Positions 18,926 through 27,982 of a DNA stretch of 64,000 nucleotides are shown piece after piece. The notes under the pieces were generated by a model. That model made no database searches. It saw only the letters and a list, made by a program, of their open reading frames with translations, and was not told the DNA's origin. Both the position numbers and the translations under genes were made by a program. The DNA comes from Gammaproteobacteria bacterium. Lineage in GTDB: Bacteria; Pseudomonadota; Gammaproteobacteria; Arenicellales; UBA868. The stretch covers positions 48,928-112,927 of the forward strand of contig JAKUQR010000010.1 in NCBI GenBank assembly GCA_022450155.1, in the 5' to 3' direction. Positions within the stretch are counted from its first letter, which is position 1. Each line of letters begins with the position of its first letter.

Positions 18926-20068
18926 ATGAAAAACGTTGTCATTGCCGGCTATGCCCGCTCACCATTCCACTTTGCCCACAAGGGCCTGCTGGCTAAGGTC
19001 CGGCCGGACGATCTGGCAGCACAGGTTGTTCGGGGACTCATAGACAGAACCGGCGTCAACGTCGACGACATCGAAGATCTGATTCTCGGGTGTGCATTTC
19101 CCGAAGGTGAGCAGGGATTCAATATGGCCCGCCTGGTGGTGCTGATGGCAGGCCTGCCTATCAGCGTTGCCGGTACCACGATCAACCGGTTCTGCGGTTC
19201 TTCCATGCAGTCCATTCACAACGCGGCCGGTGCGATTCAGATGAACGCCGGTGAGGTCTTTATCTGTGCGGGCGTCGAGTCCATGAGCCGCGTCACCATG
19301 GGCGGGTTCAATCCGATGCCCAATCCGGCACTGCTGGAAACCAACCCCGCGGCTTATATATCGATGGGTGAAACAGCCGAAAACGTCGGCAAAGAATACA
19401 ACATCAGTCGCGAGGAACAGGAGCAGTTTGCTGTCCTGAGCCAGCAGAAAGCCGCGGACGCCCAATCGCTGGGCAGGCTGGAACAGGAGATCGTACCCAT
19501 TCAGATGAACGGGCTAACCATCGATACTGATGGCTGCCTGCGACCCGGCACCTCAGCGCAAGACCTGGCGGGCCTGAAGCTGGCTTTCGACGAGAACGGT
19601 ACCGTGACGGCCGCCACCTCCTCACCACTGACCGATGGCGCAGCGGCAACACTGGTTTGCTCAGAGGCCTACGCCCAGGAAAACGGGCTTGAGTCCATCG
19701 CTCGAATCAAGAGCATCGCCGTGTCAGGCTGTAAACCTGAAACGATGGGACTCGGCCCGATTTTTGCTTCACGAAAGGCACTGGCCCGAGCCGAATTGAG
19801 CGCAGACGCCATTGACGTGGTGGAGATCAACGAAGCTTTCGCCACCCAGTCGATCGCATCTGTTCGTGACCTGAACCTCGATATCGACAAAGTCAATATC
19901 GACGGCGGTGCAATCGCCATTGGTCACCCACTTGGTGCAACCGGTGCGCGGATTACCGGCAAAGCTGCACAGATTCTCAAGCGCGAAGGTGGCCGCTACG
20001 CGCTGTCAACTCAGTGTATTGGTGGTGGCCAGGGGATCGCCACTGTGATGGAAACTGTCGGAGTATGA
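18926..20068 (+). CDS. Acetyl-CoA C-acyltransferase (3-ketoacyl-CoA thiolase, FadA-like)
   Basis: Last step of beta-oxidation: cleaves 3-ketoacyl-CoA with CoA to acetyl-CoA and a shortened acyl-CoA. The nucleophile Cys90 (NRFCGSSMQ), His334 (AIGHPLGATGARI) and Cys364 (TQCIGGGQG) are all present, and 380 residues is standard. An AGGAGA ribosome site stands 9 bases before the ATG. Its TGA overlaps the fadB-like ATG (ATGA), so the two are translationally coupled as in the trifunctional complex, although here the order is thiolase first. Confidence 0.93.
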   Translation: MKNVVIAGYARSPFHFAHKGLLAKVRPDDLAAQVVRGLIDRTGVNVDDIEDLILGCAFPEGEQGFNMARLVVLMAGLPISVAGTTINRFCGSSMQSIHNAAGAIQMNAGEVFICAGVESMSRVTMGGFNPMPNPALLETNPAAYISMGETAENVGKEYNISREEQEQFAVLSQQKAADAQSLGRLEQEIVPIQMNGLTIDTDGCLRPGTSAQDLAGLKLAFDENGTVTAATSSPLTDGAAATLVCSEAYAQENGLESIARIKSIAVSGCKPETMGLGPIFASRKALARAELSADAIDVVEINEAFATQSIASVRDLNLDIDKVNIDGGAIAIGHPLGATGARITGKAAQILKREGGRYALSTQCIGGGQGIATVMETVGV

Positions 20069-22392
20069 TCGATATAGACAAGGTCGCTGTGATCGGTGCC
20101 GGTGTCATGGGCGCTGGTATCGCAGCCCACGTCGCCAACGCCGGCATACCGGTCATTCTGCTCGACGTGGTCCCCGACGGTGCGTCCAATCGCAGCGTGC
20201 TGGCCGAAACAGCTGTGCACAACATGCTTAAAGCTGACCCGGCACCACTGATGCACAAGCGAAATGCCCGCCGTATTCAGACCGGCAACCTCGACGATGA
20301 TATGAGTTTGCTGGCGCAGTGCGACCTTATAATCGAAGCAGTTATCGAGAACCTTGAGATCAAGCAGGATCTCTACAGACGCGTTGACACCGCTCGCAAG
20401 CACGGTTCGATCGTCAGTTCGAACACGTCCACGATTCCACTGGCAAAACTGGTGAACGGATTACCTGAAGATTTTGCCCGTGACTTTGCGATCACTCATT
20501 TTTTTAACCCGCCACGGTATCTGCGGCTGCTGGAAGTGGTGGCCGGCACGCACACCCGGGCAGATGCGATCACATCGCTTCAGGTCTTTGGCGACCGGGC
20601 ACTGGGCAAGAGCGTTGTGCTGTGTAAGGACACACCCGGATTCATCGCCAATCGGATCGGCATTCTCTGGACCACAAGTGCGATCCGATTCGCCTTTGAG
20701 GATCAGTTATCGGTTGAAGAAGCAGATGCCATTGTGGGCAGGCCCATGGGTATACCTAAAACGGGCGTGTTCGGCCTGATGGACCTGGTGGGTATTGACC
20801 TGCAGCCGCATGTATCGTCCTCGATGCTGTCGTCGCTGCCCGCACAGGATATGTTCAGAGACCTGCACCAGGAATCTGAACTGATAGCGCGCATGATCCG
20901 TGAGGGTTATACCGGCCGCAAAGGTAAAGGTGGTTTTTACCGCCTCAACCGTACGAACGGAAAAAGAATCAAGGAGTCTCTGGACCTGCAAACAGGCGAA
21001 TATCGGACAGCACGGAAAGCGAGCCTTGAGAGTATAGGCGCCGGTCGCAAAGGCCTGCGCGCCCTGGTGGAGCACCCGGACAAAGGAGGCCGGTACGCCT
21101 GGCGTGTACTCGCCCACACATTGAGCTACGCCACTTCGCTGGTGCCCGAGATCGCCGACGATGTGTACGCGGTCGACGAGGCCATGCGAAACGGCTATGC
21201 CTGGAAATGGGGACCATTCGAGATGATCGACCAGCTCGGCCCAGCCTGGTTCGCCGCACAGCTGCGTGAATCCGGTATGGCCGTGCCACAACTGCTGGAC
21301 CAGGTCGGAGACGGTACGTTCTATCGGACAAAACAGGGTGTGCTGCAGTATTTTGGAACCGATGACACCTATCACAACGTGGTCAGGCCAGATGGCGTAC
21401 TTCTGCTGCAGGATATCAAGCGCACGACCACGCGCATCGCGGGAAACGGTTCTGCTAGTCTGTGGGATATCGGGGATGGGGTTGTCTGTCTCGAGTTTCA
21501 CACCAAAATGAACAGCATCGATCCGGGCATCATGTCCATGGTCGAAAAAGCATTGCAGGTGATCCCTGCAGAGAATCACAAGGCGCTGATTATCCACAGC
21601 GAGGCCGCCAACTTTTCGGTCGGTGCCAATATCGGCCTTGCCCTGTTCGCAGCCAATATTGCGGGCTGGCCCGAGATCACGAAATCGGTTAAAGCCGGCC
21701 AGGACGCCTACAAAGCACTCAAGTACGCCCCCTTCCCCGTGGTCGGTGCACCATCCGGCATGGCACTCGCCGGCGGCCTGGAAATTCTGCTCCATTGTGA
21801 TGCGGTACAAGCGCACGCGGAGACCTACATGGGCCTGGTCGAGGTCGGCGTCGGTCTGGTCCCGGCCTGGGGCGGCTGCAAGGAAATGCTGGCACGCTGG
21901 CATCACAATCCCAAAGGTCCTCAGGGGCCGATGCCGGCCGTAACCCGGGTATTCGAAACCATCGGCACAGCCACAGTCGCACGATCTGCCGACGAGGCCC
22001 GAGATTTTCTGTTTTTGCGCGATGGGGACGGTATCACTATGAACCGGGACCGGTTGCTGGCTGACGCCAAAGCAATAGCTCTGCAGCTCGCCGACGACTA
22101 TGTACCGCCGGAACCCACCGAATACGCGCTGCCGGGTCCCACCGCCGCAACAGCAATGACCCTGGTGCTCGATGACTTCCGGCGGGCCGGTAAAGCGACC
22201 GATCACGATGTCGTCGTCGGCAAGGCACTGGCCTGGGTACTCTCGGGCGGCAAAACAGATATCACCGAAACGATCACCGAAGATCATCTGCTGTCGCTTG
22301 AACGGCGCACCATTGTCGAGCTGCTCAAAAAATCGCCTACCCTGGACCGCATTGAGCACATGCTGGAAACGGGCAAACCACTTCGCAACTGA
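20065..22392 (+). CDS. 3-hydroxyacyl-CoA dehydrogenase/enoyl-CoA hydratase fusion (FadB-like)
   Basis: Bifunctional beta-oxidation enzyme of 775 residues. The order is reversed relative to E. coli FadB: the NAD-binding dehydrogenase comes first (GAGVMGAGIA near residue 11, catalytic His in ITHFFNPPRYLRLLEVV), then the dehydrogenase C-terminal domains, and the crotonase domain is at the C-terminus (from about residue 470), with FSVGANIGLAL and the Glu-bearing AGGLEILLHCD and LVEVGVGLVPAWGG. This dehydrogenase-first layout is found in many proteobacterial fadB paralogues. I chose the ATG at 20065 that overlaps the thiolase stop; the longer upstream frame is within the thiolase gene. Confidence 0.92.
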   Translation: MIDIDKVAVIGAGVMGAGIAAHVANAGIPVILLDVVPDGASNRSVLAETAVHNMLKADPAPLMHKRNARRIQTGNLDDDMSLLAQCDLIIEAVIENLEIKQDLYRRVDTARKHGSIVSSNTSTIPLAKLVNGLPEDFARDFAITHFFNPPRYLRLLEVVAGTHTRADAITSLQVFGDRALGKSVVLCKDTPGFIANRIGILWTTSAIRFAFEDQLSVEEADAIVGRPMGIPKTGVFGLMDLVGIDLQPHVSSSMLSSLPAQDMFRDLHQESELIARMIREGYTGRKGKGGFYRLNRTNGKRIKESLDLQTGEYRTARKASLESIGAGRKGLRALVEHPDKGGRYAWRVLAHTLSYATSLVPEIADDVYAVDEAMRNGYAWKWGPFEMIDQLGPAWFAAQLRESGMAVPQLLDQVGDGTFYRTKQGVLQYFGTDDTYHNVVRPDGVLLLQDIKRTTTRIAGNGSASLWDIGDGVVCLEFHTKMNSIDPGIMSMVEKALQVIPAENHKALIIHSEAANFSVGANIGLALFAANIAGWPEITKSVKAGQDAYKALKYAPFPVVGAPSGMALAGGLEILLHCDAVQAHAETYMGLVEVGVGLVPAWGGCKEMLARWHHNPKGPQGPMPAVTRVFETIGTATVARSADEARDFLFLRDGDGITMNRDRLLADAKAIALQLADDYVPPEPTEYALPGPTAATAMTLVLDDFRRAGKATDHDVVVGKALAWVLSGGKTDITETITEDHLLSLERRTIVELLKKSPTLDRIEHMLETGKPLRN

Positions 22393-22431
22393 ATAAACGT
22401 CGTACCAAAAAACTTCTCTGGAAACCAAAAC

Positions 22432-24216
22432 ATGGCCAGCTACACCGCACCCTTGCGTGACATGCGCTTCATTTACAACGAATTGTTTGAATCCAGCAAG
22501 ATTACTGCCCTGCCGGGTTATGAAGATGCAACGCCGGACCTGGTTGATGCCATTCTGGAAGAAGCGGCCAAGCTCTGCCAGAACGAGCTGTTTCCACTGA
22601 ACCGAACCGGTGATGAGGAAGGTTGTCGATGGGATAACGGTGAGGTCACGACCCCGGCCGGTTTCAAGGAAGCCTATGCAAAATACACCGAAGGCGGCTG
22701 GAACGGACTGGCTTGTTCTCCCGAACACGGCGGCCAGGGTATGCCCGGTGCACTCAATGTTCTGGTTGAAGAAATGATGTGTTCTTCCAATATGGCATTC
22801 GGCACCTACGCCGGCCTCACCCGGGGCGCCTACCGTGCAATAAACATGTTTGGCTGTGACGAATTGAAAGCACTTTATCTGCCCCGGCTTGCAAGCGGCG
22901 AGTGGACCGGTACCATGTGTCTGACCGAACCGCAATGCGGCACGGATCTCGGCCTGATTCGTACACGGGCAGAACATGACGACGATGGCAACTATGCCCT
23001 GAGAGGCACCAAGATCTTCATCAGTGCCGGTGAACACGACCTCTCATCCAACATTATTCACCTGGTGTTGGCCAGACTTCCGGATGCGCCGGCGGGGATC
23101 AAAGGCATCAGTCTTTTTCTGGTGCCGAAGTTTCTGCCGGATGAAAACGAAGCGCCCGGTCAACGCAATACTCTCACCTGCGCATCAATCGAAAACAAGA
23201 TGGGTATCAAGGCCTCCGCAACCTGCGTGATGAACTTTGATGGTGCCAAGGGCTGGCTCGTCGGTGAGCCTCACAAGGGCATGCAGGCGATGTTTGCCAT
23301 GATGAACGACGCCCGGTTGGGCGTCGGAATGCAGGGTCTGGGACTTGCTGAAATCGCGCGCCAGTCGGCCGTCGAGTATGCCCGTGAGCGGTTGCAGGGC
23401 CGATCGATCAGCGGCACCCAGCATGAAGACAAACCTGCAGATCCGATTATCGTACATCCGGATGTGCGGCGGATGCTGCTGACCATGCGTGCGTTTACAG
23501 AAGGCGCGCGGGCCATGGCGGTGTGGATCGCCCGACACATCGACCTGCGTGATCGGGCAACCGATGCTGATGCCCGCCAGGCTGCGGATGATATGGTTCA
23601 ACTGCTGACACCCATCGTCAAAGCCTATTTCTCGGACGGTGGCTTCGAGATCGCCAACCTGTGTATCCAGGTCTACGGTGGTCACGGCTATATTCGTGAT
23701 AATGGCGTCGAACAGTATGCCCGAGATGCCCGCATCGCCCAGATCTACGAAGGGGCCAACGGCATCCAGGCACTGGATCTTGTCGGACGGAAATTACCCG
23801 TCCATATGGGTCGCTACCTGCGCCGTTTTTTTCACCCTGTACAGGCCTGGATCGATGACAACACCACGCAGCCGGCAATGCACCCGTTTGTACTGCCGCT
23901 CGCCAAGGCCTTCGGCCGACTGCAGATCGCAACCGGACAGATCGCGCAGAGCGGTCTGAAGAACCCCGACGAAGCCGGTGCCGCCTCGACCGACTACCTC
24001 AGGCTGTTTGGTCTGGTTGCTTTTGCCTACCTCTGGGCCCGCATGGCAAAGATCGGCCTCGATCACCAGACCGATGATGAAGCGGATTTCTACGCTGCCA
24101 AAGTAGCCACCGCAAAGTTCTTCATGGACAAAATCCTGCCGCAGACCGGTGCACTGTTTTCATCCATCATGGCCGGTTCCGGCAGCATCATGGACTTTCC
24201 GGAAGCATCGTTCTAA
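22432..24216 (+). CDS. Acyl-CoA dehydrogenase (FadE5-like, long form)
   Basis: Flavoprotein that introduces the trans-2 double bond into acyl-CoA. 594 residues, longer than the 380-residue medium-chain type because of a C-terminal helical domain found in FadE5-type and related long-chain enzymes. Visible: MCLTEPQCGTDLGLIRTRA (FAD/substrate loop), the QVYGGHGYIRDNGVEQYARD motif and the catalytic Glu in IAQIYEGANGIQALDL. It lies 39 bases after the fadB-like gene and completes the set of beta-oxidation enzymes in this operon. An electron-transfer flavoprotein gene is not in the window. Confidence 0.92.
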   Translation: MASYTAPLRDMRFIYNELFESSKITALPGYEDATPDLVDAILEEAAKLCQNELFPLNRTGDEEGCRWDNGEVTTPAGFKEAYAKYTEGGWNGLACSPEHGGQGMPGALNVLVEEMMCSSNMAFGTYAGLTRGAYRAINMFGCDELKALYLPRLASGEWTGTMCLTEPQCGTDLGLIRTRAEHDDDGNYALRGTKIFISAGEHDLSSNIIHLVLARLPDAPAGIKGISLFLVPKFLPDENEAPGQRNTLTCASIENKMGIKASATCVMNFDGAKGWLVGEPHKGMQAMFAMMNDARLGVGMQGLGLAEIARQSAVEYARERLQGRSISGTQHEDKPADPIIVHPDVRRMLLTMRAFTEGARAMAVWIARHIDLRDRATDADARQAADDMVQLLTPIVKAYFSDGGFEIANLCIQVYGGHGYIRDNGVEQYARDARIAQIYEGANGIQALDLVGRKLPVHMGRYLRRFFHPVQAWIDDNTTQPAMHPFVLPLAKAFGRLQIATGQIAQSGLKNPDEAGAASTDYLRLFGLVAFAYLWARMAKIGLDHQTDDEADFYAAKVATAKFFMDKILPQTGALFSSIMAGSGSIMDFPEASF

Positions 24217-24281
24217 CTACACAGTCAAACAAATTACCCGCAGCCAGACGGCAAACAGCATGCAGAAAGCACGGCGAACCG

Positions 24282-25649
24282 TTGGCGACGACAGCACAAC
24301 GCAATCAGCCCTCGCGTCGCGATCTGACGCAGGGTAGTCTCAACCGCCACGTTCTGCGGTTGACTGGGCCGATGATTATCGGCCTGCTTGCCATTTTCGC
24401 TGTCGATCTTGCTGATGCATTCTGGGTTGCACGCCTGGGCACGCTGGAACTGGCGGCACTGGGTTTTTGTTTTCCAGCAGTGCACGTTATTTTCAGTATC
24501 AGCCTGGGCCTGTCGACAGCCGCCACTGCCGTGATGGCCCAACAGATCGGCGCCGGCAGCACCGACGGTGCCCGAAATTTCGCCCGCGACAGCCTGATCG
24601 TTTCTGTCGTGTTGATGGCAATTGTCGCGGCCGTCGGCCTACTGACCATGGATCTGGTTTTCACAGCGATCGGCGCCACGGGCACAACGCTGGCGCAGGC
24701 CAAGAGTTTCATGAGCGTTTTTTATCCCAGTGCGCTGGTGCTGGTCATACCGATGGTCTCAAACGGCATGCTCCGCGCAGCCGGTGACACGCGCTGGCCG
24801 GCGATCATCATGGTGATCGTGGCGGTACTCAATGCTGCCCTTGACCCGTTACTGATATTCGGTGCCGGACCCATACCGGCACTGGGGCTCAAGGGCGCTG
24901 CCTGGGCCACATTGCTCGCCCGGGTTGTCTCGGTGTTTATTGCTCTTGGAATTCTGCACTACCGCGAACGCCTAATTTCCTGGTCCAGGCCCACCTGGCA
25001 AGGCCTGGTTGAATCGCTCCGACATATCGGCCAGATTGGGCTGCCCAGTGCGACCACCAATGCGATCACACCACTGGCCACGGGGCTGGTCACGGCAGTG
25101 GTGGCCGGATTCGGTGACGCGGCGGTCGCCGGTCTAACGACCGCCATGCGGATCGAAGTGTGTGCACTGCTGGGGGTTTTTGCGCTTGCAGTGGGCAGCT
25201 TTCCGGTCATGGCTCAGAACTATGGCGCCGGAAATAGTGAGCGTCTCCTAACCGCCCGGAAATTCACGCTCTCGACTGGTGTCGTTATCTCGCTGGTCGT
25301 CGCCATACCGGTGTACCTGTCTGCAGCACCACTGGCCGGCATTTTCATCAGCGGTGGCCTTGTGCAGGAAACAGCAACAACCTTTCTCAAGATCGTACCG
25401 TGGTCCTGGGCTGGGTTTGCCCTTGTCTTCATGATTTCAAGCATCCACATGGCAACGGGCCGACCTTTTCTGGGTGCAAGCCTGACACTGGTACGCTTGT
25501 TTGTTCTGCTGATCCCGTTGACCTGGCTGTTGTCCCGCCACTATGGACTGGCCGGCGTTTTTATGGCCTTTGTACTCGCCAACCTGCTGACCGCCATGGC
25601 GGGACTGGCCTCCTTTTACCTGTTCAAACCACGAACCCGCGCGCGGTGA
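24282..25649 (+). CDS. MATE-family multidrug/Na+ or H+ antiporter
   Basis: Inner-membrane exporter of 455 residues with about 12 hydrophobic segments arranged as two similar halves (LRLTGPMIIGLLAIFAVDLAD at the start of the first; GLPSATTNAITPLATGL at the start of the second). The frame opens at a TTG at 24282; no ATG precedes the first helix, so the start is uncertain by a few codons. It lies 65 bases after the acyl-CoA dehydrogenase on the same strand and could be read through from that operon. Substrate unknown. Confidence 0.88.
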   Translation: MATTAQRNQPSRRDLTQGSLNRHVLRLTGPMIIGLLAIFAVDLADAFWVARLGTLELAALGFCFPAVHVIFSISLGLSTAATAVMAQQIGAGSTDGARNFARDSLIVSVVLMAIVAAVGLLTMDLVFTAIGATGTTLAQAKSFMSVFYPSALVLVIPMVSNGMLRAAGDTRWPAIIMVIVAVLNAALDPLLIFGAGPIPALGLKGAAWATLLARVVSVFIALGILHYRERLISWSRPTWQGLVESLRHIGQIGLPSATTNAITPLATGLVTAVVAGFGDAAVAGLTTAMRIEVCALLGVFALAVGSFPVMAQNYGAGNSERLLTARKFTLSTGVVISLVVAIPVYLSAAPLAGIFISGGLVQETATTFLKIVPWSWAGFALVFMISSIHMATGRPFLGASLTLVRLFVLLIPLTWLLSRHYGLAGVFMAFVLANLLTAMAGLASFYLFKPRTRAR

Positions 25650-25705
25650 GGCGCGATCGTGAACCCATACGCCCTATACTTGGCGCCCTCGACTCAACAC
25701 GGTTT

Positions 25706-26392
25706 ATGAAAACCATGTCAGCAGACATTGCCCAATACCTCCGGCCCGGATCCACGGTGCAGAGTGAGGATGATGCCGTAATCGCTTTCACACGCCGGGC
25801 GATCGGATCGGAAACTGATCCGATTGAGCAGATCCGGCGTTTGTTCTATGCCGTGCGCGACCAGATCCGATACGACCCTTACCAGATAGACCTTTCAACC
25901 CAGGGCCTTTGCGCCGCCCGTACCCTGGAAACCGGGCACGGCTGGTGTGTGTCCAAAGCTATCCTGCTGGCTGCTGCCTACCGATCCGTTGGCATTCCTG
26001 CGAGCCTTGGATACGCCGACGTCAGAAATCACCTGTCTACTGAAAAGCTAAGACAGCGCATGCAAAGCGATGTCTTCTACTGGCATGGTTATACCTCGAT
26101 ATACGTTGGCGGCAAATGGGTCAAAACGACACCGGCATTCAACATTGAGCTGTGTGAAAAATTCAAACTCAAGCCGCTCGACTTCAACGGGGTCGAAGAT
26201 TCGATCTATCACCCGTTCGACCTCGAAGGTAACCGGCACATGGAGTATATCAACGACCGTGGTCACTACGTCGAACCACCAATGGACGAAATACGCGCGA
26301 CCTTCCAGAGTGAATACGCTAATTGGACAGACGGCAACGATACCTTCGGTCGGGATTTTGAATCTGATGTCGATCTGGAGACCCGAAATTAG
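25706..26392 (+). CDS. Transglutaminase-like superfamily protein
   Basis: 228 residues, cytoplasmic by lack of a signal peptide. The transglutaminase/protease-like core is visible: Cys81 in GHGWCVSKAILLAAAYRSVG and His127 in YWHGYTSIYVGGKWVK. The position where the third catalytic residue, Asp, usually follows the Trp strand is Thr142 (WVKTTPAFN). Members act as cysteine proteases, amidases or transglutaminases. I start at the ATG at 25706 (a second ATG is at 25715); the open frame upstream lies inside the MATE gene. No clear ribosome site. Function unknown. Confidence 0.75.
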   Translation: MKTMSADIAQYLRPGSTVQSEDDAVIAFTRRAIGSETDPIEQIRRLFYAVRDQIRYDPYQIDLSTQGLCAARTLETGHGWCVSKAILLAAAYRSVGIPASLGYADVRNHLSTEKLRQRMQSDVFYWHGYTSIYVGGKWVKTTPAFNIELCEKFKLKPLDFNGVEDSIYHPFDLEGNRHMEYINDRGHYVEPPMDEIRATFQSEYANWTDGNDTFGRDFESDVDLETRN

Positions 26393-26484
26393 TCATCTAC
26401 TTCAACAGCTGCAAGTTCTGAGCAGTCGATAGACGCATCAGCGACAGCCAGGACCCGGTATTTTGCTCTTCGCTATAAACTGTA

Positions 26485-27213
26485 TCAGGCGACCCAAAAA
26501 GCTTTTTCTAGATCGTCGAAGTCGGACGCGGGGCCCTCGAACTTGTTACGCCCGAGCTCCAGCACGTAGACATAGTCGGCGATTTGAAGGGCGTAACGAA
26601 TTTCCTGGTCGACCAGCAGAATAGTCAGGTCATCCTGTTCGGTGAGGACCGTCAGCATCTCGTAAACTTCCTCCGAAAGCATCTTCGACAACCCCGCGGT
26701 CGGTTCATCCACCAACAGCATCTTGGGCTCCGCCATCAGGGTGCGACTGATCTCGACCATACGCTGCTGTCCGCCGGACAGCTCTCCTGTGATTTGTTTC
26801 CGCTTCTCCTTCAGTACCGGAAAGCGCTCGTAGTTCGCCTCGATCTTCTCCTGGATCTGCTTTCTGTCACGCTTGAAAGTCCAACCGCCGAGTTGCAGGT
26901 TTTCCTCGACCGACATGTCCTTGAAGACGCCCGGTTGCTGCGGAATGTAGGCCAGCCCTTTGAGTATTCTCTTGTGTGTGGGTACGTCGACGATGCTTTC
27001 ACCCTGCAGCAGGATCTCTCCTTCGTTCGGGCGTAGGAAACCGAATACCGCCCTCAGAGCAGTGGACTTACCGACTCCGTTCGCGCCGAGTATGGCAGTG
27101 ATCTGGTTCTTGCGGGCCTTGATATTGAGGTCCTGAAGAATGTTCAGGTCCTTGTAGTACCCGACATACAGGTTACGGGTTTCGAGTACCACTTCTTCGC
27201 TGTGCTCAGCCAT
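26485..27213 (-). CDS. ABC transporter ATP-binding protein (LivF family), second HAAT system
   Basis: ATPase subunit of 242 residues with Walker A GANGVGKST, Q-loop AYIPQQPGVF, signature LSGGQQRMVEISRTL and Walker B MLLVDEPTAGLSK. It is the last gene of the second importer operon; its start overlaps the LivG-type stop by 8 bases. The gene order here (binding protein, LivH, LivM, LivG, LivF) differs from the first importer at 67-4928, so the two are not a recent tandem duplication. Confidence 0.9.
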   Translation of the reverse strand: MAEHSEEVVLETRNLYVGYYKDLNILQDLNIKARKNQITAILGANGVGKSTALRAVFGFLRPNEGEILLQGESIVDVPTHKRILKGLAYIPQQPGVFKDMSVEENLQLGGWTFKRDRKQIQEKIEANYERFPVLKEKRKQITGELSGGQQRMVEISRTLMAEPKMLLVDEPTAGLSKMLSEEVYEMLTVLTEQDDLTILLVDQEIRYALQIADYVYVLELGRNKFEGPASDFDDLEKAFWVA

Positions 27214-27982
27214 GGTTGGTATCCGTCTGTATCTTGGTTGACTGCCCTGTACCTGTGTGATCTTCCTCGGCTCCGAGATACGCCTCGATCACGACCGGAT
27301 CGACCTTCACCTTCTCCGGCGTATCATCCGCAATCAGGTCGCCGTAGTTCAGCACCAGCAGGCGCCTACAGAGAGAAAATATAGAATCCATCTGATGACT
27401 GATGATGATGATCGCGGTACCATTCTCGTTGACCCGGCGAATGTACCCATAAATGATCTCCAACAGCCGGGGATGTACCCCCGCAAACGGCTCATCCAGG
27501 ATGATGATGTTGGGATCCAGCATCAGCAGTCGTCCCAGCTCCAGTAGTTTCTGTTGACCGCCAGAGAGCGCACGGGCGTATTCGTTTCGAAGATGGCCTA
27601 GGGTCAGAAACTCCAGCACTTCCATGGCTCGCTCGTGGATCTCGACGGTTCGCTGACTCTTGCCCAGCGCCAGTGCGGGCACGTAGAGGTTTTCGAGCAC
27701 CGTCATCCTGCGGAATGACCGCGTGATCTGGAAAGTGCGTCCAAGTCCGACATTCGCCACTTGAAACGGTGCCAGCTGGTCGATACGGGTACCGTTCAGG
27801 TACACCGTACCGCTGTTGGGCTTGACCGCACCGTCCAGGACATTGGTCAGGGTGGTTTTCCCGGCCCCGTTGGGACCGATCAGGCCGATCATCTCTGGCC
27901 CCTTGATCTCGAAAGAGACGTCCTTTAGCACTTGGTTTCCGCCAAAACGCTTGTTAAGTCGTGTAACAGAAAGCTCGATCAC
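27206..27982 (-). CDS. ABC transporter ATP-binding protein (LivG family), second HAAT system
   Basis: 258-residue ATPase with Walker A GPNGAGKTT, signature LSGGQQKLLELGRLLM, Walker B IIILDEPFAGVHP and the IIIISHQMDSIF H-loop, where LivG proteins usually have EHDM. The start is a GTG overlapping the permease stop (GTGA). Partner of the LivF-type subunit that follows. Confidence 0.9.
   Translation of the reverse strand: MIELSVTRLNKRFGGNQVLKDVSFEIKGPEMIGLIGPNGAGKTTLTNVLDGAVKPNSGTVYLNGTRIDQLAPFQVANVGLGRTFQITRSFRRMTVLENLYVPALALGKSQRTVEIHERAMEVLEFLTLGHLRNEYARALSGGQQKLLELGRLLMLDPNIIILDEPFAGVHPRLLEIIYGYIRRVNENGTAIIIISHQMDSIFSLCRRLLVLNYGDLIADDTPEKVKVDPVVIEAYLGAEEDHTGTGQSTKIQTDTNHG

Noticed and set aside
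20707..23037. A 776-codon minus-strand open frame across the fadB-like and acyl-CoA dehydrogenase genes
   Set aside because: It crosses the boundary of two well-supported plus-strand genes, its product matches no fold, and it is explained by codon bias on the coding strand.
25400..25705. Upstream extension of the transglutaminase-like gene to 25400
   Set aside because: The extra residues overlap the 3' end of the MATE gene in another frame and show no family similarity; the start at 25706 follows the MATE stop.
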